From positions 1-20,775 of the forward strand of contig JAESUD010000280.1 of assembly GCA_016763335.1 (NCBI GenBank): a stretch of 20,775 bases of DNA, read 5' to 3'. Below the pieces are notes generated by a model, which saw only the letters and a list, made by a program, of their open reading frames with translations, had not been told where the DNA came from and searched no databases. Positions 1 through 8,178 of this stretch are shown here, one piece after another. The DNA is from Emcibacteraceae bacterium (GTDB taxonomy: Bacteria > Pseudomonadota > Alphaproteobacteria > Sphingomonadales > Emcibacteraceae). The position numbers and the translations under genes were made by a program. Numbering within the stretch: the stretch's first letter is position 1; each line of letters opens with the position of its first letter.

Positions 1-98
1 CCGAATTTTTCTACCAAAGGTATCCAAAGCTTACCGTAATGTACAAATTCTTTTATTTTTGCGGGATTAATAACATATTTCAGGTAACAGGTGATCAT
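1..98 (-). CDS. NIPSNAP family protein, N-terminal fragment (runs off window)
   Basis: Only the first 32 codons are present; the rest lies left of the window. The visible peptide begins MITCYLKYVINPAKIKEF and continues with a HYGKLWIPLVEKFG stretch, which matches the start I know for bacterial NIPSNAP-family proteins (small ferredoxin-like alpha+beta barrel proteins of unclear biochemical role). The start at 98 is chosen because a GGA sits about 7 nt upstream on the minus strand and because the family usually starts right at this motif. An in-frame ATG at 119 would add seven residues but has no ribosome binding site. It follows DUF1491 in the same direction after a 105-bp gap, so it may or may not belong to the same transcript. 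The family call rests on a short stretch. Confidence 0.6.
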   Translation of the reverse strand, partial: MITCYLKYVINPAKIKEFVHYGKLWIPLVEKF

Positions 99-203
99 AA
101 GAAATTCCAATAAATTCATTAATAACACAGTAACCGTTAGCGTAAAATTTTCAAGATGAAAACTCCACCAAAAATAACATGAATTTTTAAAATAAAGAAT
201 TGC

Positions 204-533
204 TTATAATGGACTATATAACCCTTTTGGGTCATCTATTTCGATCACCCAAAGGTCTTCGTCAAAGTCACGTTGACGTTTAATATACATATCTGCCTTT
301 GGCTCTTCAACCCAGTCATCACCAAGTGGCTGATGCCAGACAAGCTTATCATCCATATCGCGGATTTGAGTATAGACTTTCGCGCCCTTACCGTGAACAT
401 ATTGTTTAATAAGCATCACCCCCCGCCCCGCATCCCCCTTGTGAACAACAACAGCAGAAAGAAACAACGCATTACAACGTCTTATTTCAGCAGATACTAG
501 TATATCGGATTGAAGTCTCACTTGTGAACACAT
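204..533 (-). CDS. DUF1491 family protein
   Basis: A 109-residue soluble protein with the features of DUF1491, a family of unknown function found mostly in Alphaproteobacteria: an N-terminal RLQSDILVSAEIRRC strand/helix, a central KGDAGRGVMLIK strand pair, a YTQIRDMDD motif, and a C-terminal DMYIKRQRDFDEDLWVIEID block. Length is normal for the family. There is no signal peptide or membrane segment, so it is probably cytoplasmic. The ATG at 533 is the only sensible start, but no Shine-Dalgarno is visible and the gene begins only 16 nt after the FemAB-like gene, which suggests coupling. Its first 20 bases are part of a near-identical direct repeat whose other copy lies at 1715-1734. DUF1491 has no known link to polysaccharide synthesis, so it is likely a neighbouring housekeeping gene. 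Confidence 0.8.
   Translation of the reverse strand: MCSQVRLQSDILVSAEIRRCNALFLSAVVVHKGDAGRGVMLIKQYVHGKGAKVYTQIRDMDDKLVWHQPLGDDWVEEPKADMYIKRQRDFDEDLWVIEIDDPKGLYSPL
514..533. repeat. Imperfect direct repeat, copy A (start of DUF1491)
   Basis: This 20-bp stretch matches 1715-1734 at 18 of 20 positions in the same orientation. On the minus strand it contains the first codons of DUF1491 (ATGTGTTCACAAGTGAGACT). The pair brackets the FemAB-like gene. Confidence 0.6.
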
Positions 534-549
534 CTAATATAAATCATTT

Positions 550-1614
550 CTATTTTTTAAATAACCCTCGAATGTTTTTCACCCATCCCTTTAGCAGATT
601 AGATATAATAACACCATAATATGTAGTTCGACCAATAACAGTTGGCGGGAAAACAAAAAAGCGGCAAATTTCCTGAAACTCTTTGTAACCCCATACCTCT
701 TTATAACCAAACTCTCCGGGGCCGACATTTAAAAAATTAACATCATCATCTTCGATACTATATTTGATCAATTCAGTTTCCAAAAGTGTGCCGACATTAT
801 AATGCGCATAATTTTGATCATAGCTTGACGCAAAAACAAACCTTTGCTTACCTAAATCCATAGCACTAAAGAAACTAATCGGTTTATTATCTATATATAT
901 CATCCAAACACTAAAAGCCTTTCGGTACCAACCGTCTTGCATTAAACCATTCCAAAACTGTTGTTTTTCATTACCAATAAAATAAGAGGAACCGGTTTTT
1001 GAAATCCAAGCTTTATTTTCCACCTCCTCCAACTCATTAATAATTGTGTTCCAGCCTTCTTCTGTTAGGTCCCGGTGATATTCAAATGTTATATTGCCTA
1101 GCTTTTCCAAATTTCGTTTGCGGCGGTTAAGTTGTTTTTTTCTATTTTTACTGATTGTCGCCAAATAATCATCATAATTTTCAGGCACATCTCTACCAAA
1201 ATCATACCCGGTTGTAGACGATATAACCTTCCATTTTTTATCTTTCAATGTTTCAAGAAGCGCAGAGATAAAAACATCCGATTTTTTAACCGGCCCCAAA
1301 TGAAAAGCGGCTAAGAATTTTATTTTATTCAAAAACGAAACGGTCTGATTGATATTTTCTTCACTTAAACCATTATTCGGAATTCCCCGGTGCGGATAGA
1401 AATATCCGGCGATGGAAATAAAATTTAAAAACCCAATTTTTTTGAAAAAATGAGGAAAAACAGCAATACGGTCATCATTGTCAATATAACATTCATATTC
1501 TATAGAATTATTATTTTTAGCCCAAATTTCAAACCACTTATGGCGCAGAAAATGCTCATCTTGACCACACCCATTGTAGACACGATCCCAATCATCCTTT
1601 CCTACCTCTTTCAT
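550..1614 (-). CDS. FemAB/GNAT-like acyltransferase (BioF2-like acetyltransferase domain)
   Basis: A 354-residue protein without a signal peptide. The central part, about residues 150-320, resembles the GNAT-fold acetyltransferase domain (PF13480, FemAB-like). It has a basic helix ISKNRKKQLNRRKRNL, then an acidic helix ending in NKAWISKTG, a strand pair WMIYIDNKPISFFSA, the region ASSYDQNYAHYNVGTLLE and a C-terminal NVGPGEFGYKEVWG. Such proteins acylate or aminoacylate sugars or peptides, and FemAB-like members (TIGR03019) recur in XrtA/PEP-CTERM polysaccharide loci. The substrate cannot be read from sequence. The start is well supported by AGGAAG 6 nt upstream. It lies between the coiled-coil protein and DUF1491 and is bracketed by a 20-bp imperfect direct repeat, which suggests later insertion. 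Its base composition looks slightly more AT-rich than the operon core, by eye only. Confidence 0.65.
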   Translation of the reverse strand: MKEVGKDDWDRVYNGCGQDEHFLRHKWFEIWAKNNNSIEYECYIDNDDRIAVFPHFFKKIGFLNFISIAGYFYPHRGIPNNGLSEENINQTVSFLNKIKFLAAFHLGPVKKSDVFISALLETLKDKKWKVISSTTGYDFGRDVPENYDDYLATISKNRKKQLNRRKRNLEKLGNITFEYHRDLTEEGWNTIINELEEVENKAWISKTGSSYFIGNEKQQFWNGLMQDGWYRKAFSVWMIYIDNKPISFFSAMDLGKQRFVFASSYDQNYAHYNVGTLLETELIKYSIEDDDVNFLNVGPGEFGYKEVWGYKEFQEICRFFVFPPTVIGRTTYYGVIISNLLKGWVKNIRGLFKK

Positions 1615-1714
1615 TCTTTACTTCCTATCAATATCTATGCATCAATTATAGTTTTAGACATTTCCAAATAACATGCCTAATTTACTATAAGTATTAATTA
1701 TTAAAGTATTTTTC

Positions 1715-1734
1715 AGTCTCGCATGTGAACACAT
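1715..1734. repeat. Imperfect direct repeat, copy B (upstream of FemAB-like gene)
   Basis: This copy matches 514-533 at 18 of 20 positions. On the minus strand it reads as a duplicated DUF1491 start (ATG TGT TCA CAT GCG AGA) and begins 6 bp after the stop of the coiled-coil membrane protein. The reading frame it opens runs 26 codons with no further similarity to DUF1491. Confidence 0.6.
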
Positions 1735-1740
1735 ATAGAT

Positions 1741-3207
1741 TTATTTACCACTATTTGCGGCCGTTTTACGGCCCATACCAACGGTTTTACTGCTGGCTTT
1801 TTTAAGTTGTTCAATGTCAGTAGAAATATTACTTTTCTTTTGCGCACTCATCGGCGCAATTTTTTCCACCTGTTCAATTAACCGTTCAAGCCCCGCAGCA
1901 ACATTATCAAACTTTTCAGTAACATTATCCGATGCCTTTGATATCGTCCCAAGATCAGCTGCCGTTTTACTTAAATCATCAAGGATGGAATTTTTATCAA
2001 ATACCGCACTAGAAGCTTTGGCAACCTCATCATTTAATGACGTTATTAGCAATTCAATTTTATCTGTTAACGCCTGATAACTCTTGTCCTGCTGTTCATC
2101 CAACTTGTTCTGAATAGTTTCAATTTTACTAGCATATTGATCAAAACGTTTTGAAAGATCTTTGGTCACTTCCTGTGATTGCTTGGTTGTATCATCGACA
2201 ATTTTTTGTAGTGACTTTGTCTGACTTTTCGCACTATCACCAACTTTTTTCACATAATCATCAAGTGTCTTAACAATCAAACTATTGACGGCGGTTTCTT
2301 GTTTTTCGTTTATGGTTTTTGTTACATCTTTAAAGGACGACACGGTTTTATTGAGGGCAACTTCAATCGCCTGAAAATCCTCAAAGTCATTTTCATCCGG
2401 TTTATATTCAAACAGGTTTTCAATCATTTTAACCACTTCTGCCGCACGGTGATGAATTTGCCCCATCATTACCCGAAACACAGCCGTAAGCAATACACCA
2501 ACACCAATACATAATGAAAATGATGAAACCCCCATAAGAAAGATATCATTACCCACAAGGCTCTCTGTGTTTGATTGCAATGCCCCTGCAAATGAAAGAA
2601 TAAATAGCAAAAACCCGATCCCCATCAACACCCGTGGCATTGGCCCCATAAACCATACAGAAAGACGTGAATTCAACACCTTATCAATTTTAAAAATATG
2701 TGATGCCGGCATTAACACACTGACATGGACTGATATTATTTTCTGAGCTTTACCTTTGCCAATAAACTTTGTTTTTTTCCTGATGTCTTTTTCCTGTTTT
2801 TCAATAATATAGGCAGCGTAAGGCACGGCAAATTCTGCATACACTAACTTAAACTCAGACATAACCGACAAAAACTTACTTTTTGTAACCGGTTGGGCCT
2901 TGTCGCTGGCTCGCGGCATTTCTGCAATCCTGCTTTTTAGTGCTACCAATCCGATTATATTTGATACAGCGGGGATAAGAAATGCCAATATAAATATCAG
3001 AAGTGAAAAAGTAGCCCAATAACTGGCGACACCCCATAATGAACTATTATCAAGTATTCGGGTAAAACTACCCTGAACCTTAATATCAAAAAGAAACTGC
3101 AACATTGAAAATAATGATGAATTAAAAATATATGCCAAAATGACCGATGCAATTAAAGCAATCATAAACAGTAGGTTTCTTGGTAAGTTATCTTCGTTTT
3201 CTTGCAT
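1741..3207 (-). CDS. Four-TM membrane protein with long coiled-coil tail, possibly ExbB/MotA/ZorA-like
   Basis: I do not recognise this 488-residue protein as a named family. Four hydrophobic segments are visible at about residues 11-29, 61-88, 190-210 and 222-248. A basic loop of about 100 residues (90-189) lies between the second and third. From about residue 270 to the end it is a polar, heptad-like tail rich in K, E, Q, S and T with almost no prolines, so a long coiled coil is likely. The layout of a cytoplasmic loop, a hairpin of two TMs and a long cytoplasmic tail recalls stator-type proteins of the MotA/ExbB/ZorA superfamily. The segment DKVLNSRLSVWF then PRVLMGIGFLLFILSFAGAL also recalls the ZorA pattern before and in its GLG-type TM helix. 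No ZorB, MotB or ExbD partner is nearby. It lies within the polysaccharide block, 97 bp after the TIGR04063-like glycosyltransferase. A role in polysaccharide secretion or envelope anchoring is speculation. Confidence 0.55.
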   Translation of the reverse strand: MQENEDNLPRNLLFMIALIASVILAYIFNSSLFSMLQFLFDIKVQGSFTRILDNSSLWGVASYWATFSLLIFILAFLIPAVSNIIGLVALKSRIAEMPRASDKAQPVTKSKFLSVMSEFKLVYAEFAVPYAAYIIEKQEKDIRKKTKFIGKGKAQKIISVHVSVLMPASHIFKIDKVLNSRLSVWFMGPMPRVLMGIGFLLFILSFAGALQSNTESLVGNDIFLMGVSSFSLCIGVGVLLTAVFRVMMGQIHHRAAEVVKMIENLFEYKPDENDFEDFQAIEVALNKTVSSFKDVTKTINEKQETAVNSLIVKTLDDYVKKVGDSAKSQTKSLQKIVDDTTKQSQEVTKDLSKRFDQYASKIETIQNKLDEQQDKSYQALTDKIELLITSLNDEVAKASSAVFDKNSILDDLSKTAADLGTISKASDNVTEKFDNVAAGLERLIEQVEKIAPMSAQKKSNISTDIEQLKKASSKTVGMGRKTAANSGK

Positions 3208-3304
3208 TCTTTTTGCTCTTTTGATTATTCAGGAATTATCACGCAACTATACATTTAATTGTTTAATTTATTTATAACGATACAGTGATATATTATGGTT
3301 TCAT

Positions 3305-4510
3305 TTATTTAGCAGTAATTCTTTCATATATGGCAGGATAATTTGCCACAGAATTTTTCCAATTACGCACCTCTTCCACATATGCGCGGCCCGCTTCGTG
3401 GAATGCCGGCCATTTATCACGCATTTCCGCCAACTCGCCTATTTTACGGGAAAGTGCAAGGGGGCTATCCGGCTCAAATAATGCTCCGGTTTTTCCATCT
3501 TCAATAAGTTCGCGGTGCCCGCCAATATCGGACGCGGCAGCAAGTTTATGTTGTGCCATCGCTTCAAGCGGTTTTAATGGTGTAACCAAGTCAGTTAGTC
3601 TCATTTTCTTTCTTGGATAAACAAATATATCAACAAGATTATAATAATCCTGCACCTTATCATGAGGAACACGTCCGGTGAATATCACCTTTTTGCCTAA
3701 TGTTTTCTTCGTCGCAAGTTCTTTAAGGGCTGCGACCTCTGGTCCGCCGCCAACCAGCAACAAACAAACATCAGGAACACGGGCAATGATCGAATTCATC
3801 GACCTAATTAGAATATCAAGCCCTTCATAATCATAAAATGATCCGATAAAACCAAGAACCGTTTTATCTTTAAGGCCGAGCTTTTCCTGTAGTTTAACAT
3901 TTGCCTTTTCGGGGCCAGAAAATTTTGAAATATCTACCGCATTGGGAATAAGCGTAATTTTATCAGCAGGAATACCCCGACTGACAAGATCTTGTTTTAA
4001 GCCTTCACAGATTGTTGTGACAGATGCGACTTTTTTAACCACACGAGTTTCCAACCATTTCGTGATCTTATAGCGAATATCGCCTTCTTTTGTTGTGCCG
4101 TGGCTCACGGCCGCATCTTCCCAAAAAGCACGAATTTCATAATGAACGGGAATATTGTATTTTTTACCGATCTTTAACGCAGCAAGCCCGTTTAAAACAG
4201 GCGAGTGTGCATGAATGACATCAACTTTTTCTGCCTTGACGATTTCTTCAATACGCTTCGCCAACGTCCTGACCACATTCCATTGATTTATAATCGGTAT
4301 TTTACTTAATATTCCTTCACTTGAAAAAGTACGGAAAAACTCAAGCCCCTCGACGGTTTCTTTTTCCTGGTAAGGGGCAACATGCTTAATGCCCGTCACT
4401 TGCAAAGTTTCAATACCAAGTTTTCTTTGCTCGGATAAAATTTGAAAACTTCTAAAGGTATAACCGCTATGAAGCGGCACCGAATGGTCAAAAACATGTA
4501 ATATCCGCAT
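3305..4510 (-). CDS. GT4 glycosyltransferase, exosortase-A-associated (TIGR04063-like)
   Basis: A 401-residue GT-B glycosyltransferase of the GT4 group. The N-terminal half opens MRILHVFDHSVPLHSGYTFR, characteristic of the exosortase A-associated family TIGR04063, and contains DVIHAHSP (97-104) for the acceptor domain. The C-terminal nucleotide-sugar domain starts with LGFIGSFYDYEGLDILI near 219 and includes LLLVGGGPE (250-258), the MRLTDLVTPLKPLEAMA block (303-319) with E316, and GGHRELIEDGKTGALFEP (330-347). It likely adds a sugar to the growing lipid-linked repeat unit on the cytoplasmic side; donor and acceptor are unknown. Its ATG shares one base with the stop codon of the upstream glycosyltransferase (TAATG), a sign of translational coupling. 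The amber codon upstream could therefore also lower translation of this gene. Confidence 0.88.
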   Translation of the reverse strand: MRILHVFDHSVPLHSGYTFRSFQILSEQRKLGIETLQVTGIKHVAPYQEKETVEGLEFFRTFSSEGILSKIPIINQWNVVRTLAKRIEEIVKAEKVDVIHAHSPVLNGLAALKIGKKYNIPVHYEIRAFWEDAAVSHGTTKEGDIRYKITKWLETRVVKKVASVTTICEGLKQDLVSRGIPADKITLIPNAVDISKFSGPEKANVKLQEKLGLKDKTVLGFIGSFYDYEGLDILIRSMNSIIARVPDVCLLLVGGGPEVAALKELATKKTLGKKVIFTGRVPHDKVQDYYNLVDIFVYPRKKMRLTDLVTPLKPLEAMAQHKLAAASDIGGHRELIEDGKTGALFEPDSPLALSRKIGELAEMRDKWPAFHEAGRAYVEEVRNWKNSVANYPAIYERITAK

Positions 4511-5715
4511 TAGCTTACTTTCCCATTAAATTCAGTTATCGTACGCTCAATACATTTACTCATTAAATCCATACCTCGAGGCCAATTGTGATGACTTAAC
4601 ACACGTTCCCGCCCCGCTTTGGAAAACTTATCCTGCTTCACAGGGTCGGCAAAAAGCCCCATAATTTCGTCGGCATATTGCTGCGGCGTACTTGCCGCCA
4701 AAATATGTTCGCCCACAACGGCGTCAACACCACGCGCTGCAAGATGGCTTGATACCACCGGAAGCCCCATGGCCATGCCTTCAAGAATTTTATTCTGTGT
4801 TCCCCGGGCAATAACCAGCGGCGTTACCATTACCTGACAACTTTGTACATGCGCCCTGATATCATCGACCGTTCCCGTAACCAGAACACCCGGAAGTTTA
4901 TTCAAACCCATAACTGATTTTGGTGGCGCTGCACCGATTACCTTAAACGTCGCATCAGGATATTTTTTACGAATTATCGGCATTACATCATGACAGAAGT
5001 TAATAATGCAAACCTAGTTAGGGTAATAATCCATCCGGCCGACAAAACAGATGCTGTTTTTTTCATAATCCACATCAATCGGTCTAAAAAAATCACTATC
5101 TACACCGTTTGGAAAATAACCGCTAGCCACGCCCGTGCCGTAGCCATCAAGAGTTTCAACCTCAAAATCAGTAGCACAACTACAAAGATCAAATTTTTTG
5201 GCTAACCGCTTTTCATCTGCTTCAAGCTTACGCCCTTCAAGGGCATATCCCGCACTAATCGGCCATTTTTTATAATCCACATAGGCAAGCCATTTTTGGC
5301 TATCCATGTCACAAAAATCAAGCATTTTTGGTGTATCCGTTACATGCTCGACATATTGCGCCGCCGATGAACTAAACACTATAATAAGACCATATTTATG
5401 ATCATTCAGTAATTGGTTCACTTCATTCTGCAAATCATTGGAATAAAAATACCCCATCGACGATGGATCTTTATTGAGCAAGCGTGACACCATACGAATT
5501 TTCTGCAATATTTCGCAGACTTCCACACACACAAATTTATGGCAGTAATCTTTGATGCCTTGACATTCTGCGGTTTCAATCGCAGACCTAGAAAGTCCGG
5601 CAACGGTCACTTCATGACCCTGTTCATGTAGATATTTGACCATATTATATGATCTAATCTTATCTCCGCGCGTAGGCGGATAAGGAAATCTATGGCTTAA
5701 AAATAATATTTTCAC
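4510..5715 (-). pseudogene. TIGR03087-like glycosyltransferase interrupted by an in-frame TAG
   Basis: The region is one 402-codon frame broken at codon 234 by TAG (5014-5016). The first part (5715 to 5014) opens MKILFLSHRFPYPPTRGDKI, the hallmark of the PEP-CTERM/EpsH1-associated sugar transferase family TIGR03087, and contains DMDSQKWLAYVDYKKWPISA, YFPNGVDSDFFRP and the SICFVGRMDYYPN turn into the donor domain. The second part (to 4510) continues in the same frame with CHDVMPIIRKKYPDATFKVIGAAPP and ends with the conserved block VTPLVIARGTQNKILEGMAMGLPVV. Spacing across the stop fits the intact family with no insertion or deletion, so a single codon change is enough to explain it. No ribosome binding site precedes the ATG at 4983, so separate translation of the second half is unlikely. 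It could be a true nonsense mutation, amber readthrough, or a sequencing error. Confidence 0.85.
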
Positions 5716-5815
5716 AGGTTAACTCAAATTCACATTTATAATTTTTATTATCTAATATCAATTAACGCAAATTTGTTAATAATTCCCTTGTCTTTGTAAC
5801 TTTTTAAAATTTATT

Positions 5816-8149
5816 TTAATTCTCAGACAACGGAATATTTTCAATGTTTGCAAGTAATGCGTTTGCTTCATCTAATCCGTTTAAAACTTTAACAGCATTT
5901 GCACCGGCTTTCGCCGCACTTTTGAATGATAAAGCCGCGCCTTCACCGTTATTTTGCAGTAAATTCAACTCTCCCTGATATAAAAATGCCATAGCTTTGG
6001 TATCTTCACTCAGTTTTAACTGATCAACAAAACGGTAACTATCGGTGAAATTTCCGTCAAGTCCCGCGAGCTCAACCAGCTTTTGTTGTAATGGTAGAAT
6101 ATTACTTACCTTATGAAGTCCCCTTTTTAACAAGGGTCTAGATTTTATCCGCTCATTATTACCTTCAAAGGCTGCAGCCAGCATTAAATAAACATCGTCA
6201 TCACTATCATTAAGTAATAATGATTGCTGCAAATTATCACAAGCTGCCATCATATCCCCTGATAATAAATTCACCTTACCAAGAACCTTATAAGGCAACG
6301 CATGGTCCGGAAACCTTTCAACCATACGCATGGCCAAGTTTGACGCTTTTGTAAGGTTATTTTCAGAATAATAAAAATTGATCAATTTTTCACGAATAGA
6401 CAACAGCCCCGGTTGCGCACTCGTCGCTGTAATAAGGTATCTTTCGGCCCTGATCATATCACCATTTGCCATAGCCATTTCAAATAATAATATATAGGCA
6501 GGAACATAGCCCTGATCCATGGCTAGAACAGCATTTAAGTTATTAATGGCTGCGTTTTGATTACCATCATTAAATTCAAGCTTCGCCAAGTTAATTCTCG
6601 CCTGATGAAATGCCGGGTCAAGTTGACTGGCTCTTCTGAAATTGCTTCTTGCTTCTTCGGTTTTATTTTGCCCGATGTAAGTTAGTCCAAGTAGATTATA
6701 TCCTATCGGGCTTCGTCTGTTCTGGTCTAAAACCTTGGCAGCATTTGTAAATGCCACGTCATATTGTTTTTTTGAAAGCGCCCGGTATGTTTGCAAGATA
6801 AGCCTATGGTCCGAAGATGTGTTTTGATTGATAATACTATCAATATTTACCCTGACACCAAAATTTTCGCCCCTGTCATAATCACCGATATTTCTTTTTA
6901 TGTCTTCGCTAATAAGGCCAATACTTTCGTCCACAGCCCGGTATAGATATTCTGTTCCTTTGTCATTATCACCAGCCAGCATATAAGCATTTCCAAGCAG
7001 TAAAACGTCATTATTTTGAAGCCTGTTATTATCAGCAAGATATTTAAGAACCCTAACCGCTTGTTGTGGTTTTTGTTTTTTAATCAACACGGCACCAAGT
7101 ATTCTACGGGCTTCTATATGATCTGGTTCAATGCTGATTAATCTGCTTAGCGATGTTTCAGCTTCGTCATATGATCCCGTAGCATAACCAAGTTTACCTT
7201 TAAGCAATAAGCCTGGAACAAAGTCGTTATAGGCATCACCGGCACGCTTTAAATAACGACTGGCAGTTATAATATTATTACCATCGGCAAAAAGCACCGC
7301 GATCATGAAATTTGCAAACGGATGATTAGCCTGCTTGGCAAGCATTTTTCGCAGCACTATCATGGTCTCTGCAGTGCGGCCTAAACTATAAAGCGCGCCA
7401 GCCAGTTTTGTCTCTATTTCCAAGTCATCCGGACGGTAAAAATTCGCCTTCTCAAAATATTGAAACGAACTTTCGGCGCCTTCTTTACGGTGAACCAGGT
7501 TTCCTTTTAGAATGAAAGCATCTACATTTTTTGCATCTATTTTTAATGCTTGTTCAACATTCGCCTCAGCCTTTTCATAATCACCCATAAGTGAATATAA
7601 ACGGGCGAGTGGCAGGCTGAGTTCTAATCTGTCTTCTGCGAGTAATTTATCAGCCTGATAATAATTGATAAACGCTTCTTCCATATTTCCGAGCGCATAA
7701 TTTGCATGACCCCGAAGCAGATTAATTTCACCGTGATATTCAATTGGTGCCTGCTCAATCAATATTTCATTAAGTGTATCTTCGGCCCTGCCATTAAGTA
7801 AATAAGCTTTACCGATTTCAATGAACAAATCTTCTCTTGGAATTCCTAATGTTTCTGCACGTTCAAGTTCATGCAAGGCAATATCGCCGTTTCCAAGTAG
7901 ATTATATTGCGCAGCAATGTCTAGGTGCAAATCTGCATTGGTCGGGTCATCAAAAAGCGCCAGCCATTTTTGATCAATTTCAGCAACTAGGGCGTTGTGG
8001 ACCAACTCTTTTTCCGTTGGCTCGCGCGGAATATATATTTCTTCTTCAGGGGTAAATATTATTGGCTCAATTACCTGTGCATTGGCATACCCATTCATTG
8101 CAAATGTACTTAACCCCATCAGTAAGTAAAACTTTAAATCCACCTTCAT
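5816..8149 (-). CDS. prsT: PrsT-like TPR protein of the XrtA/PEP-CTERM system
   Basis: A 777-residue periplasmic TPR protein. Residues 1-25 form a signal peptide (MKVDLKFYLLMGLSTFAMNGYANA then QV) with an ANA cleavage site. Nearly all the rest is a tandem array of roughly 34-residue helix pairs with typical TPR residues, for example LPLARLYSLMGDYEKAEANV and GYNLLGLTYIGQNKTEEARS. Large TPR proteins in this position next to prsK/prsR belong to the PrsT family (TIGR02917), thought to scaffold polysaccharide assembly or export. Most described members are lipoproteins of about 900 residues; this one is shorter and has no cysteine at the cleavage site, so it should be soluble in the periplasm or held by partners. 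It starts 29 nt after prsR ends, in the same direction. The start is set by the signal peptide; a GGAG lies rather far (about 14 nt) upstream. Confidence 0.8.
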   Translation of the reverse strand: MKVDLKFYLLMGLSTFAMNGYANAQVIEPIIFTPEEEIYIPREPTEKELVHNALVAEIDQKWLALFDDPTNADLHLDIAAQYNLLGNGDIALHELERAETLGIPREDLFIEIGKAYLLNGRAEDTLNEILIEQAPIEYHGEINLLRGHANYALGNMEEAFINYYQADKLLAEDRLELSLPLARLYSLMGDYEKAEANVEQALKIDAKNVDAFILKGNLVHRKEGAESSFQYFEKANFYRPDDLEIETKLAGALYSLGRTAETMIVLRKMLAKQANHPFANFMIAVLFADGNNIITASRYLKRAGDAYNDFVPGLLLKGKLGYATGSYDEAETSLSRLISIEPDHIEARRILGAVLIKKQKPQQAVRVLKYLADNNRLQNNDVLLLGNAYMLAGDNDKGTEYLYRAVDESIGLISEDIKRNIGDYDRGENFGVRVNIDSIINQNTSSDHRLILQTYRALSKKQYDVAFTNAAKVLDQNRRSPIGYNLLGLTYIGQNKTEEARSNFRRASQLDPAFHQARINLAKLEFNDGNQNAAINNLNAVLAMDQGYVPAYILLFEMAMANGDMIRAERYLITATSAQPGLLSIREKLINFYYSENNLTKASNLAMRMVERFPDHALPYKVLGKVNLLSGDMMAACDNLQQSLLLNDSDDDVYLMLAAAFEGNNERIKSRPLLKRGLHKVSNILPLQQKLVELAGLDGNFTDSYRFVDQLKLSEDTKAMAFLYQGELNLLQNNGEGAALSFKSAAKAGANAVKVLNGLDEANALLANIENIPLSEN

Positions 8150-8178
8150 GATCTTTTTTTATTCTCCGAAAAACTGGT

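Noticed and set aside
4510..4983. Second half of the interrupted glycosyltransferase as an independent gene
   Set aside because: It starts mid-domain, has no ribosome binding site, and continues the upstream frame with family-like spacing.
4990..5205. Plus-strand open frame across the amber site
   Set aside because: It is antisense to the glycosyltransferase with no family features; the conserved protein is on the minus strand.
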